Of a stretch of DNA of 64,000 bases, positions 42,524 through 51,566 are shown piece by piece (position 1 is the first letter of the stretch; each line of letters begins with the position of its first letter). The position numbers and the translations under genes were made by a program. The notes beneath the pieces were generated by a model. The model saw only the letters and a list, made by a program, of their open reading frames with translations. It was not told where the DNA came from and did not search any database. Origin of the DNA: an uncultured Chloroflexota bacterium (GTDB taxonomy: Bacteria > Chloroflexota > Chloroflexia > Thermomicrobiales > UBA6265); contig CALGSZ010000130.1 of NCBI GenBank assembly GCA_937901745.1, positions 22,195-86,194 on the forward strand, given 5' to 3'.

Positions 42524-43201
42524 GTGAACGAGAAGGAAATGCCTCACAAGCGAGATCCTGAGCGGACGCGGACGGCGATCCTGGACGCGGCGGAGGAGGT
42601 CTTCGCCGACCAGGGCTACGAGGCCGCGAGTCTCCACGAGATCGCCGAGCGCGCCGGTGTTTCGCGCGGAACGCCGAGCTACTTCTTCGGCTCGAAAGAC
42701 GGTCTGTACCACGCCGTCTTGGAGCGTGCGTTCGCGAACGTCTGGGCAGAAATCGGCGAGACGCACTCGGCTGCTCTCAAGGGAGCCAAGCCAGCCGAGG
42801 CCATCGCCGCCGATATCGAAGCCTACCTACGGTTCCTCGTCGATCATCCCCGCTTCGTTCGACTCGTGCAGTGGGAAGCCCTACACGGCGGTCGCGTGTT
42901 GCGGGAGGTGAACGCGCGGCTTACCGGCGTCGAGAACCAAATCTCGCTCATAAAGAGGGAGGTGGAGCGCGGGGCCATCCGGCCGGTCGCGCCCGATCTG
43001 CTGCTTGTCAGCTTGGTGGCGCTCGCCTGGTTCCCGGTCGCCCACGCCGACACCTTGCTCTTCATTCTCGGGATCGATCCACGCGATCCCAAGCTCATCG
43101 ACCGGTATGTGGCTCACCTGCGGGAGTTCGTCCTGCATGGCATCGCCGCCGAATCGGATCGGTCGCAACCCGCGCCGGCGGTTCCGGCGAACGACGCATA
43201 A
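42524..43201 (+). CDS. TetR/AcrR-family transcriptional regulator
   Basis: A 225-residue regulator. The N-terminal HTH is ILDAAEEVFADQGYEAASLH, then EIAERAGVSRGTPSYFFGSK, standard for the family; the C-terminal ligand-binding region has FLVDHPRFVRLVQWEALHGG. GTG 42524 and ATG 42539 are both possible starts. The operator at 42489-42512 argues for autorepression. The ABC exporter genes follow 50 bases later on the same strand and are probably in the same regulon, being induced when the ligand binds. Confidence 0.88.
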   Translation: MNEKEMPHKRDPERTRTAILDAAEEVFADQGYEAASLHEIAERAGVSRGTPSYFFGSKDGLYHAVLERAFANVWAEIGETHSAALKGAKPAEAIAADIEAYLRFLVDHPRFVRLVQWEALHGGRVLREVNARLTGVENQISLIKREVERGAIRPVAPDLLLVSLVALAWFPVAHADTLLFILGIDPRDPKLIDRYVAHLREFVLHGIAAESDRSQPAPAVPANDA

Positions 43202-43252
43202 CCTACTAAGTGCGCATCGCGGTCGCGCATTCTCGAAGGAGGTAGGACTCAC

Positions 43253-44053
43253 GTGATCTTCTCTCGCTTCCGCGGTTCGTCGAACGGGCTTCAGCCCACC
43301 GATCCCAACGCCATCATCCACGCCATCGGTGTCGTAAAGACCTACCGCACCGGCACCGCCGAAGTGACCGCCCTGAAGGGCATCGACTTCGCCGTGCGTC
43401 GTGGTGAGATGGTCGCCGTGATGGGACCGTCTGGCTGCGGCAAGACGACGCTGCTCAACTGCCTCTCTGGCCTCGACACCGTGGACGCCGGCACCATCAC
43501 CCTCGAAGGGCGCGACCTGGCCAAGCTCAACGACCGGGAGCGGACCGACTACCGCGCCAAGCGGATGGGCTTCGTCTTCCAGGTCTACAACCTGCTGCCG
43601 GTCCTCTCCGCCGTCGAGAACGTCGAGCTGCCCCTCCTCGTCTCCGGCGTCCGCCCCAAGGAGGCCCGGTCGAGGGCGATGGCCGCGCTCGAAACGGTCG
43701 GTCTGACCAACTGGGCCAAGCACCGGCCGGCGGAGCTCTCAGGTGGCCAGCGGCAACGCGTGACGATTGCCCGCGCGCTGGTCAACGACCCGGCTATCGT
43801 CTGGGCGGATGAGCCGACTGGCGCCCTCGACTCGCACACCGCCGCCGAGATCCTGGAGCTGATGCGGGAGCTGAACCAGACGCGCGGCGTGACCTTCGTC
43901 ATCGTCACGCACGACCCCGGCGTCGGCGCTCAGTGCGACCGCATCGTCCGCATGCGCGACGGACAGATCGTCGGCGAGGAGATTCCGACCGCCCCCGCCG
44001 CATCGCCAGATGCCATGGTCGCGGATGGCCGAGCCGCGACCATCGCTCGGTAA
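43253..44053 (+). CDS. ABC transporter ATP-binding protein (MacB/LolD type)
   Basis: A 266-residue ATPase. Walker A is GPSGCGKTT, the Q-loop is VFQVYNLLPVLSAVENVELP, the signature LSGGQRQRV, Walker B IVWADEP followed by TGALDSHTAAEIL, and the H-loop FVIVTHD. These features fit the MacB/LolD/FtsE branch, which powers FtsX-type permeases by mechanotransmission rather than import. GTG 43253 follows AAGGAGGTAGGACTCAC. It pairs with the large permease 60 bases downstream. It is the only ABC ATPase in the window. Confidence 0.9.
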   Translation: MIFSRFRGSSNGLQPTDPNAIIHAIGVVKTYRTGTAEVTALKGIDFAVRRGEMVAVMGPSGCGKTTLLNCLSGLDTVDAGTITLEGRDLAKLNDRERTDYRAKRMGFVFQVYNLLPVLSAVENVELPLLVSGVRPKEARSRAMAALETVGLTNWAKHRPAELSGGQRQRVTIARALVNDPAIVWADEPTGALDSHTAAEILELMRELNQTRGVTFVIVTHDPGVGAQCDRIVRMRDGQIVGEEIPTAPAASPDAMVADGRAATIAR

Positions 44054-44113
44054 CCGGCCACTCTACCGATTTCGTCGCGGCGCCGTGAGCGCCTGAGGAA
44101 CATAAACGAAGCC

Positions 44114-47092
44114 ATGAACGAGATTTTCGGGGTGCCGATCACCTCGATCGTGATCGGTCTGCTCATCCTGCTCTCCATCTGCCTCCTGTTCGTTGCGTGG
44201 GTGGCATGGAGGCGTCCCGTCATCTTCAAGCTCGGCATCCGCAACATCCCACGCCGCCGCGCCCAGACCACCCTCATCGTCGTCGGCCTGATGCTCTCGA
44301 CGCTGATCATCGCCGCGTCCCTCGCCACCGGCGACACCCTGAATCACTCGATTACCGCCGCGATCTACGACCTGATAGGCGAGGTCGATGAGATCGTCGT
44401 CTACAGCCAGGACGTCGAGGGCGAGACGAACTCGTCGCTCAGCCACAAAATCCAGGCCGACTCCTTGACCCTCGTCGAAAACGCGCTCGCCGATAACCCG
44501 AACGTCGAGGCGATCGGCGGCATCCTCTTCGAGGAAGTGCCGGTCATCAACGAGACGACGCGCCAGTCAGAACCGGTCGCCACCCTCGTTGGCATCTCGC
44601 CCGCGACCGTTGATGCGTTCGGCGGAATCAAGAGCCTCGACGGCGCGCCGATCGATCTCGCGGCGACGGCGCCGGACGAGGTCGTCCTCAGCGAGACGGC
44701 CGCCGATCACCTCGATGCCAGCGTCGGCGACCGCCTCACCACCTACTACGCGAACCAGCCCATCAACCTGACCGTGGCCGCGATCGCGCCCGACTCCGTC
44801 CTGACCGGCGTCTTCGATCCCGGCAACGCCGGCATCCTCATGCCGCTCGACCGCATGCAAGCGGCGACCGGGCAGCCAGACCAGCTCAGCGCGATCATCA
44901 TTTCGAACGCGGGCGACGCTCGTGCCGGCGTTGCCCTGAGTGACGCGGTGGCCGATGCGCTGAAACCCGCCCTCTCTGGCCAATCCCTCGGCGTCGTCAC
45001 CCTCAAGCAGGACGCCATTGAGATGGCCGAGCAAGACTCCGAGGCCTTCACCAGCCTCTTCCTGGTCTTCGGCCTCTTCTCGATCGCCGCCGGCATCTTG
45101 CTGATCGTCCTGATCTTCACCATGCTCGCCGCCGAGCGCCGCTCCGAGATGGGCATGGCCCGCGCGGTCGGGCAGCAGCGCCGCCAGCTCATCCAGCAGT
45201 TCGTCTCCGAGGGCACGGGCTACGCCATTCTCGCTGGACTCGTCGGCTCGGCGCTGGGAGTCGTCGCGGCGGTGGGCATCGCCGCCGGCTTGCAGTACAT
45301 CGTCGGTGACTACTTCGACATCGAGCCGCACATCGAGCCGCGCAGCCTCGTCGTCGCCTACTGCCTGGGCGTCGTCATCACCTTCATCGCGGTCGTCGGC
45401 TCCTCCTGGAAGGTCAGCCGCCTCAACATCGTCGCCGCCGTGCGGGACATCCCGGACGTCACCAGCCCGCGCCGCAAGCGCAGCACCATCGTCTGGGGCG
45501 TGATCCTGGTCCTCCTGGGCGGCTTGTTGACGCTGTCCGGCGCGAATGGCTCGGCTCCGGCCCTCTACACCGGCATCAGCGTGCTCCCGTTCGGCATCGC
45601 CAACATCCTCCGCTACCTGGGCGTTCCCTCGCGCCCTGTCCTGACGGTGGTCGGGCTCTTCGTCCTGACGTTGTGGCTGTTGCCGGAGGATCAGTCGAAG
45701 GCGCTCTTCGGGTCCTACGACGCCGGCATCGAGATGTTCTTCCTGTCCGGCATCTTCATCGTCGCGTCCACAACCCTGGTCATCGTCCAGAACCTGACCA
45801 GCCTGCTCGCGCTGTTGACCCGGGTGGGCAGCCTATTCCGCTCCAAGCTGCCCGCCGTGCGGACCGCCGTCGCCTACCCAGGCGCCGCTCACGGCCGGAC
45901 CGGTATGACGATCGCGATGTTCAGCTTGATCATCTTCTCCCTCGTCATGATCGCGACCATCAATCAGAACTTCATCGCCCTCTTCCTGAGCGACGAGGCC
46001 AGCGCCGGCTGGGATGTCCGCGTCCAGGTCGGCCCGACGAATCCGGTCAACGGCTTCATCGAGACCCTGGAGGCGAACGGCGTCGACACGACCGGTTTCA
46101 AGGCGACCGGCAAGGTGACGACGCAAAATCAGTTCTCCGCCCAAGTCCGCCTGGCTGGCGAGTCAGAGTGGAAGGATTACCCGTTCTCCGGGATGGACGA
46201 TACGTTCATCTCCGAGAGCGAGCTGAAGTTCCAGCAGCGAGCCAAGGGATACGAGACCGACGCGGCAATCATCGAGGCACTGCTGACACAACCGAACGTC
46301 GCGGTGATCGATAGCTACGCGGTCCCGAGTGATGGCAGCGTCGCCGCGGATCCCGACCGCTTCCTCCTCACTGGCATCACCACCGGCGATAAGGTCTTCG
46401 ACCCGATCACGGTCGAGATCTACGATCCGGACAGCAGCCAGCCGGCAACCGTCACGATCATCGGCGTGATCGACACCAAGATCGCCAGCCTCGCCGGGCT
46501 GTTCGCCTCGGAGCGGACATTCGACGCCATCTTCCCAGAGCGCGGCTACACCTCCTACTTCGTCTCGCTCACCGATCCGGAGCGTGCGGCGGACGTTGCC
46601 AAGGAGATCGAGGCCGCCCTCCTGCCGCATGGCGCGCAGGCGATCTCGATCCGCGAACAGCTCGAGGAAGCGCAGCGGCAGAGCAGCTCGTTCCTCTACA
46701 TCATTCAGGGCTTCATGGCGCTCGGCTTGATCGTCGGCGTCGCCGCCGTTGGTGTCATCGCCTTCCGGTCGGTCGTCGAGCGACGGCAGCAAATCGGCGT
46801 CTTGCGGGCACTCGGCTTCCAGCGCGGGACCGTCGCCCTCTCGTTCGTCATCGAGTCCGCCTTCGTCGTCGCCCTCGGCGTGCTAGCGGGCGCGAGCACC
46901 GGCCTGCTCCTTTCCTTCAACCTAGTGCACAGCGAAGACTTCGGCGGCTCGAAGGACTTCCAGTTCATGATCCCGTGGGGCCTGCTCTCGGTCATCATCG
47001 CCGCTACCATCGCGGCCGCCCTCCTGATGACCTGGCTGCCAGCCCGCCAAGCCGCGCGCATCGCCCCGGCCGAGGCGCTGCGCTACGAGTAG
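44114..47092 (+). CDS. FtsX-like ABC permease (two-module MacB_PCD/FtsX)
   Basis: A 992-residue permease carrying two FtsX modules. Helix 1 and the start of a periplasmic MacB core are at ~5-80 (IRNIPRRRAQTTLIVVGLML). The first FtsX core at ~310-440 contains LAAERRSEMGMARAVGQQRR. Central helices are at ~460-600. A second core at ~610-850 is followed by FtsX helices with VVERRQQIGVLRALGFQRGT and the terminal LPARQAARIAPAEALRYE, typical of the family. With the ATPase at 43253 it forms an exporter or mechanotransmission complex, possibly for lipids or antimicrobials. Transcription probably ends at 47107-47140. Confidence 0.88.
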   Translation: MNEIFGVPITSIVIGLLILLSICLLFVAWVAWRRPVIFKLGIRNIPRRRAQTTLIVVGLMLSTLIIAASLATGDTLNHSITAAIYDLIGEVDEIVVYSQDVEGETNSSLSHKIQADSLTLVENALADNPNVEAIGGILFEEVPVINETTRQSEPVATLVGISPATVDAFGGIKSLDGAPIDLAATAPDEVVLSETAADHLDASVGDRLTTYYANQPINLTVAAIAPDSVLTGVFDPGNAGILMPLDRMQAATGQPDQLSAIIISNAGDARAGVALSDAVADALKPALSGQSLGVVTLKQDAIEMAEQDSEAFTSLFLVFGLFSIAAGILLIVLIFTMLAAERRSEMGMARAVGQQRRQLIQQFVSEGTGYAILAGLVGSALGVVAAVGIAAGLQYIVGDYFDIEPHIEPRSLVVAYCLGVVITFIAVVGSSWKVSRLNIVAAVRDIPDVTSPRRKRSTIVWGVILVLLGGLLTLSGANGSAPALYTGISVLPFGIANILRYLGVPSRPVLTVVGLFVLTLWLLPEDQSKALFGSYDAGIEMFFLSGIFIVASTTLVIVQNLTSLLALLTRVGSLFRSKLPAVRTAVAYPGAAHGRTGMTIAMFSLIIFSLVMIATINQNFIALFLSDEASAGWDVRVQVGPTNPVNGFIETLEANGVDTTGFKATGKVTTQNQFSAQVRLAGESEWKDYPFSGMDDTFISESELKFQQRAKGYETDAAIIEALLTQPNVAVIDSYAVPSDGSVAADPDRFLLTGITTGDKVFDPITVEIYDPDSSQPATVTIIGVIDTKIASLAGLFASERTFDAIFPERGYTSYFVSLTDPERAADVAKEIEAALLPHGAQAISIREQLEEAQRQSSSFLYIIQGFMALGLIVGVAAVGVIAFRSVVERRQQIGVLRALGFQRGTVALSFVIESAFVVALGVLAGASTGLLLSFNLVHSEDFGGSKDFQFMIPWGLLSVIIAATIAAALLMTWLPARQAARIAPAEALRYE

Positions 47093-47106
47093 CCCGATTC
47101 ATCACC

Positions 47107-47140
47107 TCCACTGGTGGGGCGACGCTGCCCCACCAGTGGA
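47107..47140. terminator. Strong hairpin terminator after the exporter operon
   Basis: A 14-bp perfect stem, TCCACTGGTGGGGC / GCCCCACCAGTGGA, with loop GACGCT, 14 bases after the permease stop. No T-tract follows, as is common in this kind of genome. Confidence 0.6.
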
Positions 47141-47250
47141 GCACGGGGCCAAAACCCCGAGCTCAAGGCGTCAAACCTGCTCCTGAATACGACATTGCGA
47201 GCCGGCTTCAGCCGGCTTATCGCGCTGAGCACGGGGCTTAAGCCCCGTGC
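47139..47250. repeat. Palindrome-rich intergenic element
   Basis: GAGCACGGGGC occurs at 47139-47149 and 47227-47237. The second copy lies in a perfect 22-bp palindrome, GCACGGGGCTT / AAGCCCCGTGC (47229-47250). Between them AGCCGGCT occurs twice (47200-47217). It resembles intergenic palindromic elements of other high-GC genomes. No gene is present between 47093 and 47295. Confidence 0.5.
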
Positions 47251-47295
47251 CCTTTTCCCCGCGCCCACCCCCTTCCAAACCCAAGCTCACCAGCG

Positions 47296-48246
47296 TTACG
47301 CCGCGCGCCAACTCCCGCCGCCCCCGCTCGGGTCCCGCTGAACCTGATTGACCAAGATCCCCAACCGCTCGATCTCCGCCTCGACCACATCACCCGGCTG
47401 CAGATACGTCTGCGTCGCGTCGCCGACACCGCCCGGCGTACCCATCGCCAGCAGGTCGCCCGGCTCCAGCGTGATGAACCGGGAAAGAAACGCGATCGCC
47501 TCCGGAATCGTGAAGATCATCTCGCCGGCGGAAGAGTGCTGCTTCAGCTCGCCGTTGACCCGCAGCGCCATCTCCAGCGCGTTCGGATTCCCTGCCTCGT
47601 CGCGAGTCACCAAGTAGGGACCGACCGCGGCGAAGGAATCGCACCACTTCCCGAGGAGCCAGTCGAAGAACCAATCCCCGTTCCGCTCCGTCCGCCCCTC
47701 GGCGATCTTGAGGCTACGCGCCGAGACATCGTTGAAGACCACGTACCCCGCCACATATTCCTCGGCCTCGTCAATCGAAATGTGCCGGCCGCGCCGTCCG
47801 ATCACGGCGGCAATCTCCAGCTCGTAGTCGAGCGTGTCCGAATCGGGCGGGATGAGGATCGGGTCGCCGGTGCCGATGACCGCCGTCCCCGGCTTGATGA
47901 ACGGCCGCGGCGTGATCCGCGCCTTGTCCACCGGCGGCGATCCCCCCTCAACGATGTGCGCCTGGTAGTTCCCCGCGAGCAGCAGCACCTTCGGCGGATT
48001 CGGCACCGCCGCCGTCAGCCGCGTCTCAGCCGCCGGCCAACCTGGTAGCTGTCCCGCCTCTGCCGCCGCGACCACCTGACGCGCGATCGCCAGCCCCGCC
48101 TCGCCGGCGCGCAGCACCCCAACGACCTCGCTCGGGAGCGAGCATCCAAGCGCGGCGGCCCCTGCCGCCAAATCAACGATCTTGTCGCCAGCCACAACGC
48201 CGGCCCGGCGCGCTCCATCCGGCGCGACGTACGTCACGAGCTTCAT
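47296..48246 (-). CDS. Fumarylacetoacetate hydrolase family protein
   Basis: About 316 residues. The FAH catalytic domain is recognised by LLLAGNYQAHIVEGGSPPVD, KPGTAVIGTGDPILIPP, the metal-binding E-x-E in LDYELEIAAVIGRRGRHI, GYVVFNDVSARSLKI and LEPGDLLAMGTPGGVGDAT. Family members cleave or isomerise acylpyruvate-type 2,4-diketo acids in aromatic or sugar-acid catabolism (for example 2-keto-3-deoxy sugar acids). ATG 48246 gives the usual MKLVTY start; the frame extends to 48510 but overlaps the next gene's coding region. It is in a row with an oxidoreductase and a sulfatase. Confidence 0.88.
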   Translation of the reverse strand: MKLVTYVAPDGARRAGVVAGDKIVDLAAGAAALGCSLPSEVVGVLRAGEAGLAIARQVVAAAEAGQLPGWPAAETRLTAAVPNPPKVLLLAGNYQAHIVEGGSPPVDKARITPRPFIKPGTAVIGTGDPILIPPDSDTLDYELEIAAVIGRRGRHISIDEAEEYVAGYVVFNDVSARSLKIAEGRTERNGDWFFDWLLGKWCDSFAAVGPYLVTRDEAGNPNALEMALRVNGELKQHSSAGEMIFTIPEAIAFLSRFITLEPGDLLAMGTPGGVGDATQTYLQPGDVVEAEIERLGILVNQVQRDPSGGGGSWRAA

Positions 48247-48307
48247 CCCGTGGTCTCCCTTCGCTCTTTCAACCGAACCGTGAAATCGCCAGTCGAGCGC
48301 CAGCCGC

Positions 48308-49381
48308 TCATTCAAGCCGGACGCGCGTGCCGGTTCTCGCCGCCTCGTAGGCCGCGTCAATAATCCGCAGCGCCGCAACCAGCGCTTCACCCGTCGCCAG
48401 AGGATCGCGATCCTCCGCAATCGCCGCCAAGAGGTCGGCGATGATCGCCACCCCGCCCGGCCCGTACCCCGGAACCGGAGCGTGCGTGTAGCTTGTCTCC
48501 TGCAGCGCAAGCGGATCGCTGGTATTGCCAGGCCCGATCCAGGTCAAATGTCCATTCGGCTTGATGGAAACAGAGCCGTTGCTCCCCCGCAGCGCCAAAT
48601 ACCCCTCCCCATACGTCCGCGGCAGCGCGTAGGCATAGTGGACAGTGCCGATGGCGCCGCTCGCGTAGCGCAACCCGAGGGAGATCGTGTCCTCAACCTC
48701 GATCGGCTCGCCGCTCACCGTCCCCGCCATCGCCTGCAGCTCGACCACCCGGTCCCCAGTCAGCCAGAGCAGCATGTCGAGATCGTGCACGCCCAACCAG
48801 TGCAAAATCCCGCCCCCGCTCCGCTCGCGGTCGAAGATCAGATTGGCTGGATCGCGGACGCGGACGGAAGACGTGACGAAGATCGCCTCCGTCGAATAGA
48901 GGCGCCCGAGCCGACCCGAAGTAACGATCTGCCGGGCATCCTGCCAGCCACGCCCATAACGCTTCGTCAGCCCGACCGCCACCTTGACCCCGGCCGCCCG
49001 GGCAGCGGCGAACGCCCGCTCCGCCTCCGCCGCCGTGCGCGCCGCCGGCTTGTCCACCAGCAGATGGACCCCCGCCCGCGCCAGGCGCTCGATCGCGGCC
49101 GGCGCCTCGCTGTTCGGCAGCGTCACCAGCGCCAAATCCAGCCGATGCTCGCGGATGAGCGTGTCCAGATCGGTAACGAACGGAAGCTCTCGGTAGGATG
49201 CCGGCAGCGCCGGACTCAGGTGCGGATCGTAATGCGTCGGCGCGAGCCGCTCTCCGCGCTCCGGGTTCGGATCGTAGAGCGCGACCACCTCCAGCCGGTC
49301 GCGAAACTGCTCCACGCTGTCCACCCAGCCGGTAACGTGATAGTGCTCCAGTCCGACGATCCCAACGCGCAGCCGTGACAC
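48308..49381 (-). CDS. Gfo/Idh/MocA-family oxidoreductase
   Basis: About 357 residues. The N-terminal Rossmann domain begins LRVGIVGLEHYHVTGWVDSV, an altered G-x-G-x-x-G. The catalytic region reads VHLLVDKPAARTAAEAERAF, keeping the Lys-Pro of the E-K-P motif with Asp before it. C-terminal GGGILHWLGVHDLDMLLWLT supplies the conserved His-x-x-D. It is likely an NAD(P)-dependent dehydrogenase on a sugar or inositol derivative. GTG 49381 follows AGGAGCGGTGAGAGG; a longer TTG-initiated frame to 49411 is less likely. It lies between the sulfatase and FAH genes. Confidence 0.85.
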   Translation of the reverse strand: MSRLRVGIVGLEHYHVTGWVDSVEQFRDRLEVVALYDPNPERGERLAPTHYDPHLSPALPASYRELPFVTDLDTLIREHRLDLALVTLPNSEAPAAIERLARAGVHLLVDKPAARTAAEAERAFAAARAAGVKVAVGLTKRYGRGWQDARQIVTSGRLGRLYSTEAIFVTSSVRVRDPANLIFDRERSGGGILHWLGVHDLDMLLWLTGDRVVELQAMAGTVSGEPIEVEDTISLGLRYASGAIGTVHYAYALPRTYGEGYLALRGSNGSVSIKPNGHLTWIGPGNTSDPLALQETSYTHAPVPGYGPGGVAIIADLLAAIAEDRDPLATGEALVAALRIIDAAYEAARTGTRVRLE

Positions 49382-49473
49382 CCTCTCACCGCTCCTATCG
49401 CTACCCGCCAATCCCGTTGGCGGCGCGCATTGTCCGCGCTCATCGGATTAGGGGCAAGCGGGCTCGTCGAGAC

Positions 49474-50775
49474 TCACCGCCTCCGAGCGGCCATCGCGCG
49501 GCGGTACGCCGGCGACACCACCGGCCCCTCCAGCAGCGGATCGCCCGTCTCCTCCATCCACTGCCAGAGCCGCGCGTCCAGCTCCGCCTGAATCGCCGCG
49601 TACTCCTGATCGCCAGCGAGGTTGTGTTCCTCGAGCGGGTCACGCTCCAGGTCGTACAGCTCCAGGTCCGGATGCGTCGCCAACACGTACCGCTGCAGTT
49701 CAGTGCGGTAGATCGGCCCCGGCTGAATATCGCCAGGCACCTCAACGAGGAACGATGTCTCGAAATTGCGGATGAGCTTGTACCGCCGCGTGCGGATCGC
49801 CCGCATCGGGTCGTAGTAGCTGTGGAACGTCTTCTCCGCGAAGATCGCGTCGCGATGCTCGCCCGCCTCCCCGCGCAGCAGCGGCAGAAACGAGCGACCG
49901 TGCAGATTCCCCGGCGCCGCGATCCCGCAGGCATCGAGCAACGTCGGCAGAAAATCCACATTGCTGATGAGCGCCCCGACCGTGCGCCCGCCCGCGATTC
50001 CCCCCTCCGGCCACCGGAAAATCGCCGCGACCTCGAGCCCGGCGTCATAGAGCGTGCACTTCGCCCGTGGCATCGCCAGCCCGTGATCCGTCGTGTAGAG
50101 CACCAGCGTCTGCCGCGACAGCCCCGCCTTCTCCAGCGCCGCCAGCACACGCCCCACCGACTGATCCGCCTGCCGCACCGCCCCCTGCAGCGCCGCGAAC
50201 TCCTCACGCGCGGCGTCCGTGTCCGGCAGATACGGCGGCACCGTCACGCCACGGCTTGCGTCCGGCTGAACACCGCCTTGGTCGTACGGCCGATGCGGCT
50301 CCTCCAGATTGATCTCTAGATAGAAGGGCTGCTCAGGCCGCGCCCCGCTCAGAACCGCCTCGACATCCTCCGCTACCTCCGGACTCAGCGCCCTCCTGTG
50401 CACCTGGTGAAAGCCGAGCCGCTCCGTGCGCGTCGACACATGCTGCAGCCCGAACAGGTGCGTCTCGTACCCGTGCTCTCCGAGGATCTGCGCGATATGC
50501 CGCTCCCTTGGATGCAGATCCCACCCGAAGGCATCGTGTGCCAGACCCATCACCCCGTTCGCGTGCGGATACCGCCCCGTCGCCAGTGCGGAGCGGCTCG
50601 GGCTGCATTGCGGCGCGACGCAGAAGGCCTGCTCCAGTCGCACGCCATCGGCCGCCAAGGCGTCGAGATGCGGCGTCGAGACCGTCGCCACGCCATAGCA
50701 CCCCAGAAAGCGGCCAAGGTCATGACACGTGATGAGAACGACATGCGGTCGCCGGTCCGTCAGTGACTGCCCCAC
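49474..50775 (-). CDS. Sulfatase (arylsulfatase/choline-sulfatase superfamily)
   Basis: About 433 residues. The signature APQCSPSRSALATGRYPHAN has the Cys (C57) that an anaerobic or FGE enzyme converts to formylglycine. N-terminal HVVLITCHDLGRFLGCYG replaces the usual paired Asp metal ligands with H-D, and DHGLAMPRAKCTLYDAGLEV supplies the Asp-His ligands. No signal peptide is seen, suggesting cytoplasmic action. GTG 50775 has AGGAGG five bases upstream, so the longer frame to 50934 is rejected. With neighbours, it could desulfate a sugar or phenolic before oxidation; inferred. No FGE gene is nearby. Confidence 0.85.
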   Translation of the reverse strand: MGQSLTDRRPHVVLITCHDLGRFLGCYGVATVSTPHLDALAADGVRLEQAFCVAPQCSPSRSALATGRYPHANGVMGLAHDAFGWDLHPRERHIAQILGEHGYETHLFGLQHVSTRTERLGFHQVHRRALSPEVAEDVEAVLSGARPEQPFYLEINLEEPHRPYDQGGVQPDASRGVTVPPYLPDTDAAREEFAALQGAVRQADQSVGRVLAALEKAGLSRQTLVLYTTDHGLAMPRAKCTLYDAGLEVAAIFRWPEGGIAGGRTVGALISNVDFLPTLLDACGIAAPGNLHGRSFLPLLRGEAGEHRDAIFAEKTFHSYYDPMRAIRTRRYKLIRNFETSFLVEVPGDIQPGPIYRTELQRYVLATHPDLELYDLERDPLEEHNLAGDQEYAAIQAELDARLWQWMEETGDPLLEGPVVSPAYRRAMAARRR

Positions 50776-50918
50776 GGAGCCCTCCTCGCGGTAACGCGCT
50801 GCCTCCCGTACGCGTCCGGCGGACGCCCGGATATTCTCGCGTGAGCGCGCCGCGGCGTCGCATCGCCGAACCGCGCCGACCGCGCTGTATGATTCAATCG
50901 CCTGTGAAGGAGCGACCG

Positions 50919-51551
50919 ATGCCCTCGCAACCACCTGAAACAGACACCAGCGAGCAGGCAGAGCCGCCGATCGTCACCGTCACCGGCGACCTCGTCGCGC
51001 TCGGTCCGCTCAGGCGCGACCTGCTACCGACCTATCAGCGCTGGATCAACGATCTCACGGTGGTGCGCAACCTCGCGCTACCACTCCTCCCCGTCACAGC
51101 GGAAGCGGAAGCTGCCTGGTACGACCGCACCGTCGCCAGCAGCGACGCCGTCTTCACGATCTACGAGCGGTCAACCTGGCGCCCCATCGGCAACACCGGC
51201 CTCCACCAGATTGACCATCGCCATGGCACCGCTGAGTTCGGCATCATGATCGGCGAAGCCGACGCCCGCGGCCGCGGCTACGGCACCGAGGCAACCCGTC
51301 TCATGCTCGACTACGCCTTCACCGTGCTTGGCCTGCACAACGTCATGCTCCGCGTTTACGCCTACAACCTCCCCGCGCACCGCGCCTACTCTAAGGCAGG
51401 TTTCCGGGAATTCGGCCGGCGCCGAGAAGCAGTCCGCATGGGCGGCCGCTGGTGGGATGTCATCTACATGGAGTGCCTAGCCAGCGAATTCACCGGCTCC
51501 ACCCTCGCACCCATCTTCTCCCCCGATGCGCCACGCGATCGGCGCGAGTGA
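50919..51551 (+). CDS. GNAT-family N-acetyltransferase (RimJ/RimL-like)
   Basis: About 210 residues. TVTGDLVALGPLRRDLLPTY starts the fold. GIMIGEADARGRGYGTEATR contains the acetyl-CoA-binding R-x-x-G-x-G loop, and YNLPAHRAYSKAGFREFGRR is the classical C-terminal motif. ATG 50919 follows AAGGAG by six bases. Acetylates a protein N-terminus, an amine metabolite or a drug; the substrate is not deducible. It is divergent from the sulfatase gene, about 140 bases apart, and convergent with the cupredoxin gene. Confidence 0.85.
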   Translation: MPSQPPETDTSEQAEPPIVTVTGDLVALGPLRRDLLPTYQRWINDLTVVRNLALPLLPVTAEAEAAWYDRTVASSDAVFTIYERSTWRPIGNTGLHQIDHRHGTAEFGIMIGEADARGRGYGTEATRLMLDYAFTVLGLHNVMLRVYAYNLPAHRAYSKAGFREFGRRREAVRMGGRWWDVIYMECLASEFTGSTLAPIFSPDAPRDRRE

Positions 51552-51566
51552 GCCGGGCAATGAGGA

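Noticed and set aside
47139..47250. CRISPR-like array
   Set aside because: Only two short palindromic units of unequal spacing, no repeated spacers and no cas genes.
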